Part shown: positions 1 through 8,501 of the stretch, piece by piece
Layout: every line of letters starts with the position of its first letter
Position numbering within the stretch: the stretch's first letter is position 1
Source of the DNA: Prochlorococcus marinus str. MIT 9211
GTDB lineage: Bacteria > Cyanobacteriota > Cyanobacteriia > PCC-6307 > Cyanobiaceae
Reading direction: 5' to 3'
NCBI RefSeq assembly: GCF_000018585.1
Contig: NC_009976.1
Coordinates: 1,111,982-1,175,981, forward strand
DNA: 64,000 nt
The notes under the pieces: generated by a model
What the model was told of the DNA's origin: nothing
The model's input: only the letters and a program-made list of their open reading frames with translations
Database searches by the model: none
Position numbers and translations under genes: made by a program

Positions 1-1
1 A

Positions 2-274
2 ACAGCTAAAGAAGTACTTGATATGAAGGAAAAATATTTGAAGACTAATTTACATAGGTTTCAAAGCTCTGAAGCACTAGAAGATACTTTTCGCTGGCTA
101 ATCATATTAGGCGTACTAAGAAGAGAGGTTGATGGTCAAGGCTTAACCTCAAAAGTTCGACTAACACCATTAGGTCGACAAATTCTTGTCAAATGTCCTG
201 AGCTACCAATTCAAAAAGCCAATTTCTTTGAGAAGGCTACAGATTTTCTCGTTCGAATATTTAGTTTTCTGTGA
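2..274 (+). CDS. Small conserved hypothetical protein, 5' end outside window
   Basis: The reading frame is open from base 2, so the ATG at 23 may be internal and the gene is probably cut by the window edge. The visible part (about 90 residues) is basic and ends in a winged-helix-like pattern (RWLIILGVLRREVDGQG followed by VRLTPLGRQIL). This resembles small cyanobacterial proteins of the Npun_F0494 type, which have no known function. Its stop codon overlaps the GTG start of cobQ by 4 bases, so the two are probably co-transcribed. The family assignment is from memory and is tentative. Confidence 0.6.
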   Translation, partial: TAKEVLDMKEKYLKTNLHRFQSSEALEDTFRWLIILGVLRREVDGQGLTSKVRLTPLGRQILVKCPELPIQKANFFEKATDFLVRIFSFL

Positions 275-1785
275 AACAATCCTCAGCAAAAAAAGCATTA
301 ATGATTCTTGGGACATCAAGCGGTTCAGGGAAATCTTTAATGGCTACAGCTATTTGTAGATTCCTGCAAAGTCATGGTGAAACAGTCTTGCCATTTAAAG
401 GGCAAAATATGAGTAACAATGCATGGGTAGACAAGAATAATTGTGAAATGGCCTACTCCCAGGCTGTACAAGCATGGGCAGCAAAAATAGATCCCTTATG
501 TTGCATGAATCCAATATTGCTAAAGCCAAAAGGTGATTCTATTAGTGAGGTGATTCACCTAGGTAAAAGTGTTGGAGTGACTAAGGCCAGAGAATACTAC
601 GAAGACTGGTTTGCTCCAGGCTGGAAAGCAATTCAAAAAGGATTAAAAGAACTCAAATCTATCCATCCGCAAGGCAGACTGATAGTAGAAGGTGCTGGTA
701 GTCCAGTAGAAATAAACCTCAAGCACAGAGACCTAACCAATTTACGTTTGGCACAATATATAAATGCCAACTGCCTATTAGTTGCAGATATTGAGCGAGG
801 GGGTGTTTTTGCTCAATTAATAGGTACTCTTGCACTTCTTAGCTCAAGTGAAAGAAAACTAATAAAAGGAATAATAATTAATCGATTCAGAGGTGATTCA
901 TCTCTATTTGATACCGGTCGAGAATGGATCGAGAAGGAAACAGGCATTCCTGTCTTAGGAGTAATGCCATGGCTAAATGAGCTCTTCCCAAAGGAAGACT
1001 CCTTGGATTTAATTGAAAGAGCTAAGAAAAAAAAATCAGCAGAAATTAACATCGTTGCCATAAGATTAAGTTCAATAAGCAATTTCTCTGACTTAGATCC
1101 ACTAGAAGCAGAGTCAACAATTAATATTCAATGGGTATTACCAGGTGGTTTACTTGGTAAACCAGATGCTGTGATTATCCCTGGCAGCAAAGAAACACTA
1201 AAAGACTTACAAGAATTAAAAGCGAGTGGGCTTGGAGATCAAATAAAAGATTATGCGATGAGTGGCGGTAATGTTTTAGGAATATGTGGAGGACTTCAAA
1301 TTCTTGGTGAAAGTCTGGAAGAAACTTATTGCGGTGAGAACTTACAGGCAGGCAAATCTTCTCTAAAGCTAGAAGGTCTAAATTTACTGCCAATTAAAAC
1401 AATCTTTAAACCTAAGAAGTCCCTTATCAATAGGGAGGTATTGGCTTTGTGGCCAGCAAAGTGTCAAGTTGAAGGTTTTGAGATTCATCATGGCATTAGT
1501 CATCTCAATAATGTCAAAAGCAATGAAACAAAACCATTCGCAGAAGACCCACTACTTGGTTGGGTTATATCAGATCCTGAGTCAGGAATTATTTGTGGTA
1601 CTTATCTTCATGGTGTATTTGAAAATGGAGAATGGCGAAGACATTGGATGAATGAAATAAGACAGAGGAAAGGGTTGCCTTTGCTAGGGATAAGAGAAGT
1701 TAACTATCGACATGAAAGAGATGAGATTATAAATCGACTAGCAGATTCATTCGCTAAGAATATCGATTTATCGCCGGTCCTATAA
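271..1785 (+). CDS. cobQ: Cobyric acid synthase CobQ
   Basis: This is the glutamine-dependent amidase that converts adenosylcobyrinic acid a,c-diamide to adenosylcobyric acid in cobalamin (pseudocobalamin in cyanobacteria) synthesis. The N-terminal half is a P-loop-like synthetase domain (GTSSGSGKS near residue 14, KGQNMSNNA near 45). The C-terminal half is a class I-like glutamine amidotransferase with the nucleophile Cys339 in ICGGLQ and His447 in YLHGVFEN. The length of 504 residues is normal for the family. The start is GTG at 271, in a GTGA overlap with the previous stop. The ferredoxin gene begins 3 bases after its stop. No missing residues were noticed. Confidence 0.95.
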   Translation: MKQSSAKKALMILGTSSGSGKSLMATAICRFLQSHGETVLPFKGQNMSNNAWVDKNNCEMAYSQAVQAWAAKIDPLCCMNPILLKPKGDSISEVIHLGKSVGVTKAREYYEDWFAPGWKAIQKGLKELKSIHPQGRLIVEGAGSPVEINLKHRDLTNLRLAQYINANCLLVADIERGGVFAQLIGTLALLSSSERKLIKGIIINRFRGDSSLFDTGREWIEKETGIPVLGVMPWLNELFPKEDSLDLIERAKKKKSAEINIVAIRLSSISNFSDLDPLEAESTINIQWVLPGGLLGKPDAVIIPGSKETLKDLQELKASGLGDQIKDYAMSGGNVLGICGGLQILGESLEETYCGENLQAGKSSLKLEGLNLLPIKTIFKPKKSLINREVLALWPAKCQVEGFEIHHGISHLNNVKSNETKPFAEDPLLGWVISDPESGIICGTYLHGVFENGEWRRHWMNEIRQRKGLPLLGIREVNYRHERDEIINRLADSFAKNIDLSPVL

Positions 1786-1788
1786 GAG

Positions 1789-2034
1789 ATGAAGAGAGGA
1801 CATGTTCACATAAAATGGCCTAATGGTTCTGAGTCAACTGTAAAAATTGGTTCTGACTGGCTGAAAGAAGCTAATAAGGTAGGGGTAGAAATCCCTACTG
1901 GATGCCTTAATGGTAGCTGCGGGGCTTGTGAGATCGAGGTTAACGGAGAAGTTATAAGGGCTTGTATAAGCTCAATTCCCAGCCAGGAAACAGGGCTTCT
2001 AGATGTAGAGTATTCGATCGACCCTTATTGGTAA
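1789..2034 (+). CDS. Small 2Fe-2S ferredoxin
   Basis: This 81-residue protein is of the plant-type 2Fe-2S ferredoxin fold. The cluster ligands are Cys39, Cys44, Cys47 and Cys59 (C-x4-C-x2-C-x11-C). It is shorter than photosynthetic PetF and lacks its usual acidic N-terminal region, so it is probably a specialised electron carrier. It starts 3 bases downstream of cobQ and is likely in the same transcript. Whether it works with cobalamin enzymes cannot be told from sequence. Confidence 0.85.
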   Translation: MKRGHVHIKWPNGSESTVKIGSDWLKEANKVGVEIPTGCLNGSCGACEIEVNGEVIRACISSIPSQETGLLDVEYSIDPYW

Positions 2035-2386
2035 GATGAAAATATGTTATGTGTAGATATTGAATCAATAGGTATTATTTTTTACAATAATATTCTTCCT
2101 AGGTAGTATCGTTATCAGAGATCTATTGTTTAAAGTAGAGCCGAGAATTAGAACTTATATTATTCTATTTTATTGATAAGGGGGAAGAGGTCTGATGGAT
2201 TAAAAAAGCTAGTATTGCGAGTAAAGTATAATATAGATTTATCAAATAAGAGGAATACTTTCAACGTAAAGCGCATACTAAAGATCAAATATTCTTAATA
2301 GGAAACTAAAGACCCAACCTAGTCCTTGAAGGAAAAGCTCTAAAGTCTATTTCTAATTTACGTAGTAAGTCCCTCAATTAACTAGA
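2035..2386. other. Intergenic region without recognised gene
   Basis: About 350 AT-rich bases lie between the ferredoxin gene and the first gene of the legionaminic-type cluster. No open frame of useful size, tRNA or clear hairpin with a T-run was seen. It must hold the promoter for the rightward sugar genes. It is also the junction between core-type genes and the sugar cluster. Confidence 0.4.
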
Positions 2387-3487
2387 ATGATAACGTTAGT
2401 CGAGGATTTCATAGGAAAAGCCTATATGGTTGATTTCAAGAAAGCATGCATAAATTATTCTTCTAGCGCATTAGAAGCACTAGAGGTAATTAATTCAAGC
2501 AATCATGCCTACATAGCACTTGTGGTAGATGATTCTAATCTTCTTATCGGAACAATAACTGATGGAGATATCAGACGAGGGCTATTAAAGGGAAAAACAC
2601 TGGAAGCAAAAGCTACAGACTTTATGAATAGGAATTTCGACAGCATTGATCAGCGAGAAGTTTCTAAATCATTAATTAATCAGAAATTTAAAAATGGGAT
2701 CAATCAATTGCCAGTAATTGATAACGAAGGGAAGATAGTTGGATTAATAATGAGGGAAGGTCAGACAAAGGAATGTCTTAGTACTAAGCCAAATTCAGTA
2801 GTAATAATGGCTGGAGGTAAAGGTTCTAGACTAAAACCACATACAAATAATTGTCCTAAACCAATGCTTCATGTTAATGGAAAGCCTATAATAGAAATAA
2901 TAATAAGAAATTGTATAGATTTTGGCTTAACCAAGTTCTTTATTTCTGTAAACTATTTAAAAGAGCAGATAATAAACCATCTAGGGGATGGATCTACTCT
3001 AGGGGTAGATATAGAGTATCTATACGAAGACATGCCATTAGGTACAGCAGGTTCACTTCATTTACTGCCAAAGGATATTAAAGAAACAATACTAATATTA
3101 AATGGTGATGTACTAACTAATTTAAATTTACATGGTTTAATTAATTTTCATCAAGAGAATAATGCTGATATTACTCTATGCGCAAGAGAAGAATCCACAT
3201 TGATACCTTATGGAGTAATTAAGCTAGATGGTATTAACGTAGAAGAGTTAAAAGAGAAGCCAATACATTCATACCTAGTAAACGCTGGCATATACCTAAT
3301 CAATCCTGGCATTCTAAGATTAATTGAGTCTAACTCCTATTTAGATATGCCAAACCTGATATTAAAGGCTAAGAAAAATGGATCGCATATTATTGCATTT
3401 CCTATTCATGAATACTGGATAGATGTGGGAAGACCAGAGACTCTTAAGCAAGCACACAATGAATGGAGCGTTAATGATAATATTTAA
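2387..3487 (+). CDS. ptmE: CBS-domain sugar-1-phosphate nucleotidyltransferase, PtmE-like
   Basis: Residues 1-130 form a pair of CBS motifs (for example TITDGDIRRGLL near 60 and QLPVIDNEGKIVGLI near 105). The rest is a nucleotidyltransferase with the signature MAGGKGSRLKP near 142 and a catalytic-type NGD (LILNGDVL). This architecture is that of PtmE, which makes GDP-GlcN from GTP and glucosamine-1-phosphate in the Campylobacter legionaminic acid pathway. LegB-, LegC- and LegF-like genes follow, which supports the role. The start could also be Met14 (position 2426). The actual nucleotide and sugar are inferred, not shown. Confidence 0.75.
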   Translation: MITLVEDFIGKAYMVDFKKACINYSSSALEALEVINSSNHAYIALVVDDSNLLIGTITDGDIRRGLLKGKTLEAKATDFMNRNFDSIDQREVSKSLINQKFKNGINQLPVIDNEGKIVGLIMREGQTKECLSTKPNSVVIMAGGKGSRLKPHTNNCPKPMLHVNGKPIIEIIIRNCIDFGLTKFFISVNYLKEQIINHLGDGSTLGVDIEYLYEDMPLGTAGSLHLLPKDIKETILILNGDVLTNLNLHGLINFHQENNADITLCAREESTLIPYGVIKLDGINVEELKEKPIHSYLVNAGIYLINPGILRLIESNSYLDMPNLILKAKKNGSHIIAFPIHEYWIDVGRPETLKQAHNEWSVNDNI

Positions 3488-3705
3488 CTTATAAAATTTC
3501 CTCTATAGTAAATTTTATTTGGGATATAAAGTCGTGGAATGAATTCTATATAGTATTATAATATAATGATTAAGTCATAGCTATTACAATTAACCATTTC
3601 AAAATAGTACTTATATGAATACAGTTTTCAACTCAAAACCAAGCAGCGTCCATCAGGAGTATATGAAAGCTACTTTACCCGTTGAAAGTACTGTATTGGC
3701 TACCA

Positions 3706-4707
3706 ATGACTAGGAAAGTACTGGTTACTGGTGCGGACGGGTTTATAGGCTCTCATCTGGTAGAGAGCTTGCTAGACAATGGCTATGAGGTTAAACCTTT
3801 TTGTTTCTATAATTCAAGTGGGAGCTGGGGATGGCTAGAAGAGCTATGTGATGAAAAAAGCAAGGAGCTTGATGTCTTTTTAGGTGATATAAGAGACCCT
3901 GTTTGTGTCAAGGAAGCCATGAAAGGATGCGACATGGTATTCCACCTCGCAGCACTAATAGGAATTCCTTATAGCTACATAGCCGCTAGAAGTTATATAG
4001 AAACAAACATTATTGGCACACTAAATGTATTAGAGGCAGCAAAAGATTTAGGGGTTTCGAAAATAATTCACACGTCTACGTCAGAAACATATGGTACGGC
4101 ACAATCTGTTCCTATAAATGAAAAGCACCCACTCTCTGGCCAATCTCCATATTCTGCAAGTAAAATCGGGGCTGACCAAATTGCTCTTAGCTTTTGGCAT
4201 AGCTTCAACATTCCCGTAACTGTTATACGTCCATTTAATACTTTTGGCCCTCGCCAGAGTAATAGAGCTGTAATACCTACGATTATTAGTCAAATTGCAT
4301 CAGGTGCAAAAAAAATTGAACTGGGCTCGCTTTCGCCAACAAGAGACTTTACTTATGTGTTAGATACATGCTCAGCCTATATAGCAATCGCCAATAGCAA
4401 TAAAGTCACTGGGAAGGTAATTAATGCTGCTAGTAATTTTGAAATATCAATTGGTGATACAGCAAGCTTAATTGCATCTTTAATGCAATCTAAAGTAGAT
4501 CTTTGTACTGATTCAAAGAGAATTAGGCCAATTAATTCAGAGGTCAACAGGTTATATGGAGACAATAGTCTTATAAAAGACTTGACAGATTGGCAGCCTA
4601 AATTCTCTGGTAAAAATGGATTTAATAATGGCCTTAAAAAGACTATAGAGTGGTTTCAAAAACCATATAACCTAAGTAAATATAAGCACAATATTTACTC
4701 AATATAA
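3706..4707 (+). CDS. legB: NAD-dependent sugar 4,6-dehydratase, LegB-like
   Basis: This extended short-chain dehydrogenase/reductase has the NAD motif VTGADGFIGSH at its N-terminus and the catalytic YxxxK as PYSASKIGAD. Its closest known role is LegB, the 4,6-dehydratase acting on a nucleotide-linked GlcNAc in legionaminic acid synthesis. I chose ATG 3706 because it opens directly with TRKVLVTGADGF. The frame extends upstream to a TTG at 3682. Its TAA overlaps the ATG of the aminotransferase by one base, so the two are translationally linked. Confidence 0.8.
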   Translation: MTRKVLVTGADGFIGSHLVESLLDNGYEVKPFCFYNSSGSWGWLEELCDEKSKELDVFLGDIRDPVCVKEAMKGCDMVFHLAALIGIPYSYIAARSYIETNIIGTLNVLEAAKDLGVSKIIHTSTSETYGTAQSVPINEKHPLSGQSPYSASKIGADQIALSFWHSFNIPVTVIRPFNTFGPRQSNRAVIPTIISQIASGAKKIELGSLSPTRDFTYVLDTCSAYIAIANSNKVTGKVINAASNFEISIGDTASLIASLMQSKVDLCTDSKRIRPINSEVNRLYGDNSLIKDLTDWQPKFSGKNGFNNGLKKTIEWFQKPYNLSKYKHNIYSI

Positions 4708-5930
4708 TGTCTGATCTCCTAATTGCAGATGAAATATTAGATTCCATAAAGAAGGTTACAGGTGTCCCTTCTGATTCAACTTTTATTGGGTTGCATGAAC
4801 CTCTATTTAAAGAGACTAATGCTTATAAATATGTCAAAGAATCTCTAGACAGTGGATGGGTAAGCTCTTCAGGCGAATGGGTTGAGCGATTTGAGAACGC
4901 GATTAAGAATTATACAAATTCAAATCATTGTATAGCAGTAAACAATGGAACAGTCGCACTTAGACTTGCATTACATTTAGCAGGAGTAAAGCCTGGGGAA
5001 GAAGTTATACTTCCACCACTAAGTTTTGTCGCAACGGCCAATGCTATTTCACATCTGGGGGGAGTCCCACATTTTGTAGATATTGAACGTGAAAATCTTG
5101 GTTTATGCCCAGTAGCTCTTAGGGTTAGATTAAATAATATCTGTGAGGAAAAGAATGGCTCATTAATTAATAAAGAAACTGGCAGAAAAATTGCAGCTGT
5201 AGTTCCTGTTCATGTTTTTGGAACTCCTGCAAAAATTCTATCCTTAAAGAAAGTATGTGACGATTTTAATCTACCTATGATTGAAGATGCTGCTGAAGCA
5301 TTAGGAAGTTTTAAAAAAATTGAACACCAATGGTTACATTGTGGTTTGATAGGTGAGATAGGAATCCTTAGCTTTAATGGCAATAAAATTATAACTACTG
5401 GAGGCGGGGGCGCATTATTGACAAATAATGCTGAGTTAGCAGTTAAAGCAAGGCATCTTTCAACAACTGCAAAGTTAAAACATAAGTGGGATTTCAACCA
5501 TGATGAGGTTGGTTGGAATGATCGCTTGCCAGGCATAAATGCAGCAATTGGCGTAGCTCAATTAGAGGAACTAAGCTCCCGAATAGAAATGAAAAGAGTA
5601 TTATTCCAGAAATATCTTAAAGAGTTGGGCTCTCTAGAAAATACTCAGATATTAAAAGAACCGCACAATTGCAAGAGTAATCATTGGTTAATAACATTAC
5701 GTTTATGCATGAAAGATACTATAGAGATAAATCAAGTAAGAAATGAGCTTCTAACCAAATCTCACGAATTAGGGATACAATTAAGGCCTTCATGGAAGCC
5801 TATTCATATGCTCCCAATGTATAGAGATATGCCTAAAGGAGAACTAATTAATATAGAGAATGAATTCAATAGACTAATAAATCTTCCAAGTAGTCCACAA
5901 ATACTAAGTAAAAAGATTATGAAAAATTGA
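4707..5930 (+). CDS. legC: PLP-dependent sugar aminotransferase, LegC-like
   Basis: This DegT/DnrJ/EryC1-type aminotransferase has 407 residues. The PLP lysine lies in FNGNKIITTGGGG, and the N-terminal substrate region has the typical GWVSSSGEWVERFE motif. LegC transfers an amino group to C4 of the 4-keto sugar made by LegB. The gene overlaps legB by one base and is followed 7 bases later by the cytidylyltransferase. No separate acetyltransferase (LegH) gene follows, which is unusual for a complete legionaminic pathway. Confidence 0.82.
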   Translation: MSDLLIADEILDSIKKVTGVPSDSTFIGLHEPLFKETNAYKYVKESLDSGWVSSSGEWVERFENAIKNYTNSNHCIAVNNGTVALRLALHLAGVKPGEEVILPPLSFVATANAISHLGGVPHFVDIERENLGLCPVALRVRLNNICEEKNGSLINKETGRKIAAVVPVHVFGTPAKILSLKKVCDDFNLPMIEDAAEALGSFKKIEHQWLHCGLIGEIGILSFNGNKIITTGGGGALLTNNAELAVKARHLSTTAKLKHKWDFNHDEVGWNDRLPGINAAIGVAQLEELSSRIEMKRVLFQKYLKELGSLENTQILKEPHNCKSNHWLITLRLCMKDTIEINQVRNELLTKSHELGIQLRPSWKPIHMLPMYRDMPKGELINIENEFNRLINLPSSPQILSKKIMKN

Positions 5931-5937
5931 TAAGTAA

Positions 5938-6669
5938 ATGAATTTAAGTAAATCAAACTTACTTTTCATTGTACCTGCTCGTAAGGGTAGCAAAAGAATC
6001 CCTAACAAGAATAGATTGCTAATTGAAGGCTACTCTCTAGCTGAAAGGTCTATTGCTACTGGAGAACAAATAGGTAATCTTCTTGGGATAGACTATGAAA
6101 TAGTTTTATCAACAGATGACGAGTATCTAATAAAGAATACAAGGCAATATCAGAACCTAAAAAAGGTTTTAAGACCTCCAGAATTAGCAAAAGACAGTAC
6201 TCGTATGTTAGACGTAATAAATAATATTTTTGAAAACCATGGAAATGAAAATACACTTACAATTTTGCTCCAACCTACAACACCTTTTAGAGACACAAAG
6301 CGTATCGCCAAATATATAAAATCTGTGTATTCCAAAAATATTAATCGACAGGTAACTATTGTTGCCACTCGTTTATGTAAAGAAAAGCCTGCTCATATAT
6401 ATAGTTTAAAGGGAAAAAAGTTGCATCCAATATTGCCCGAGCTAGCACTTCAATCCTATAACAGCCAAGAGCTTGCTAATTATTATGTACTTACTGGGGG
6501 GTTATATGTTTTCTGGAAGAAGTTTTTCTACCCAAAAAAGACATTAATCCATGGTGAGACGTATAATTTCAAAGTAAGGGGTAAATACGCTCTAGACATA
6601 GATACCAAGGAAGATATTAAAAGATTAGTTAAGTATACAGATATTAAAGAATCACATATACCTAAATAA
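5938..6669 (+). CDS. legF: CMP-nonulosonate cytidylyltransferase, LegF/NeuA-like
   Basis: The protein activates a nonulosonic acid with CTP to give the CMP-sugar donor. It has the N-terminal nucleotide-binding signature IVPARKGSKRIPNKN, a QPTTPFR motif near residue 115, and the C-terminal ALDIDTKEDI, all typical of the CMP-NeuAc synthetase family. Its length of 243 residues is normal. It ends 7 bases from the stop of the leftward phosphopantetheinyl transferase gene, so the two halves of the sugar cluster converge here. Confidence 0.85.
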   Translation: MNLSKSNLLFIVPARKGSKRIPNKNRLLIEGYSLAERSIATGEQIGNLLGIDYEIVLSTDDEYLIKNTRQYQNLKKVLRPPELAKDSTRMLDVINNIFENHGNENTLTILLQPTTPFRDTKRIAKYIKSVYSKNINRQVTIVATRLCKEKPAHIYSLKGKKLHPILPELALQSYNSQELANYYVLTGGLYVFWKKFFYPKKTLIHGETYNFKVRGKYALDIDTKEDIKRLVKYTDIKESHIPK

Positions 6670-6675
6670 ATTATA

Positions 6676-7323
6676 TTACTTCTGGCAAATAATAATGGGT
6701 TCATTGATTAAACTTTTATCATAAGCAATAGCGGTATACCAAGATTCAAAATGAATAATTTTTAGAGCAATTGTAAATCCCAATATTTTATGAACTGCGA
6801 GGTTCGATTCCTTATAGAACACCCAATTCGGCATATCACTAGCAATATTACCTTTTTGCCATTTAATTGCTGCTTCGTTTAAAACCCATTTCTCAAGAAT
6901 TGCTTTACGAAAACCTTCTTCACTTAATTCATCAAGTGAGTGATCTTCCTGCTTCGAGAAGTAACGGTTATTGAGCTTATTTGCTTGCAGATTCCTATCA
7001 ACTCTCTCAATGTCAACTCCAATTGATCTTGAAGACCACCCAATAAAAAGCCTGTCATTACAATGGCTAAAGCTTATATTACCCCATCCACTACTTAACT
7101 CAGGTGGTTTCCCTGGAGGAGCATATAAAGGTATATCTAAAGGGGATATTTTCCAAAGGTCTCCTAATGCTGAACGTACATGTCCTCTTGAATGTTTAAA
7201 TTGAAGAGATCTTCTTGGAGATAGTCCAATTGACCAGTCTTCCTCTTGTTTAGAAATTACTTTAAGCGGAGCATTTACTCGAAAGGACCAAAGCGCTATT
7301 TCGTTAGATGCTGCCCTTTTCAT
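6676..7323 (-). CDS. 4'-phosphopantetheinyl transferase (Sfp/HetI type)
   Basis: The enzyme attaches the coenzyme A phosphopantetheine arm to a carrier-protein serine. The conserved motifs are present: ISFSHCNDRLFIGWS near residue 104, the Mg-binding GVDIERV near 122, and WVLNEAAIKWQ near 166. In the last motif the usual Lys-Glu is Asn-Glu. Its ATG overlaps the stop of the LegG-like gene by 4 bases, which places it at the end of a legI-legG-PPTase transcript. Its target could be the fatty-acid acyl carrier protein. A direct role in sugar synthesis is not supported by the sequence. Confidence 0.85.
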   Translation of the reverse strand: MKRAASNEIALWSFRVNAPLKVISKQEEDWSIGLSPRRSLQFKHSRGHVRSALGDLWKISPLDIPLYAPPGKPPELSSGWGNISFSHCNDRLFIGWSSRSIGVDIERVDRNLQANKLNNRYFSKQEDHSLDELSEEGFRKAILEKWVLNEAAIKWQKGNIASDMPNWVFYKESNLAVHKILGFTIALKIIHFESWYTAIAYDKSLINEPIIICQK

Positions 7324-8501
7324 CGTAGATTAAAATCTAAATCAAAAAATTTTTTTCTTAGCAATTTTTCTATTTTGAGATTAGTCAATATGTACAATAT
7401 CTTTTGTACGGCTTCTCCTTCTCCATAAGGATTAGAATTATCATTTAGTAATTCCTGAAACTCTTTTGTATATATAGTAGATATTGAGTTATGTATTAAA
7501 TCTGCATCGGCTCTCACATTAATTACACTTTTTGCTGTCAATCTACCTTTTTGCCTTTCTCCAATGTTTATTGTACCTATATTGAAAGAGGGTGCCTCTA
7601 TAAGTCCACTTGATGAGTTTCCAATAACTGCATCGACATGAGACAGACAGGAAAGATACCGTAATTGGCCAAGGGATTTAAATGCAATAGCCGAATCATT
7701 TTCATTAACATATGAATTTATTATTTCTGTGATCCTGAAATTACCAGGGTCAGCATTAGGTAGAGTGAAAATCTGAAGAGTATTTTCCAGTCGAGATAAT
7801 GCTTTTATTAGTTCAACGACCTCTGATTCTGTTTGCTCTGATGAAGAAAGAGTTAAGGGATGGTATGTAATTATAAGATTTCTTTTGAGAAAATTTATTC
7901 CAATATCTTTCTCTAGATCTGCCCTACTTAAGAGATTTATTTTGTCAATTGCATCTACGCCTAACCCCCCTACATTATGCACATTAGAAGGTTTCTCACC
8001 TAATTGAATGACACGCTTACGATATTGCTCTGTAGCTACAAAGTGAATATGGGAAAGTTTAGTTAAACAATGCCTTATATTATCATCAAATGATCCTTCA
8101 GTTATTTCTCCTCCATGAATATGTGCAATTGGAATTCTGTGAACCATTGCTGCAGAAGCTGCTCCAAGTAATTCATAACGATCTCCTAATAATACGATTA
8201 AATCAGGTTTCATCCGCTCAAATGTGCCTGAAGCCTTAGTTATAATCTCTGCAAGAGAGAAACATGTAGATGAATTTGTATCTTCTTTTAAATCTATTTC
8301 AATTTCACTATCTATCAAAAAACCGTCTTTAATAATTTCATCTTTTGTATACCCATGTATTCTGGATAAGTGACTTCCAGTAACAACTAACTGAAGCGAA
8401 AGATCTCTTGATTGTTCAACTTCCTTCATTAAACATTTCAACAGTCCGTATTCAGCTCTTGTTCCAGTAATAAAACAAATTTTGTTTTTGCGTTTATTCA
8501 T
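7320..8501 (-). CDS. legG: Hydrolysing UDP/GDP-sugar 2-epimerase, LegG/NeuC-like
   Basis: This 393-residue protein belongs to the hydrolysing nucleotide-sugar 2-epimerase family. It removes the nucleotide and inverts C2 to give the hexose that the synthase condenses with PEP. Motifs include TGTRAEYGLLK at the N-terminus, IAHIHGGEITEGSFDDNIRH near residue 125, and IGNSSSGLIEAPSF near 290. It overlaps the LegI-like gene upstream by 8 bases and the phosphopantetheinyl transferase downstream by 4. NeuC is an alternative name. The LegB/LegC neighbours favour LegG. Confidence 0.83.
   Translation of the reverse strand: MNKRKNKICFITGTRAEYGLLKCLMKEVEQSRDLSLQLVVTGSHLSRIHGYTKDEIIKDGFLIDSEIEIDLKEDTNSSTCFSLAEIITKASGTFERMKPDLIVLLGDRYELLGAASAAMVHRIPIAHIHGGEITEGSFDDNIRHCLTKLSHIHFVATEQYRKRVIQLGEKPSNVHNVGGLGVDAIDKINLLSRADLEKDIGINFLKRNLIITYHPLTLSSSEQTESEVVELIKALSRLENTLQIFTLPNADPGNFRITEIINSYVNENDSAIAFKSLGQLRYLSCLSHVDAVIGNSSSGLIEAPSFNIGTINIGERQKGRLTAKSVINVRADADLIHNSISTIYTKEFQELLNDNSNPYGEGEAVQKILYILTNLKIEKLLRKKFFDLDFNLR

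Noticed and set aside
7246-7428. Plus-strand 60-codon frame over the legG/PPTase junction
   Set aside because: It is antisense to two well-supported genes and has no family features.
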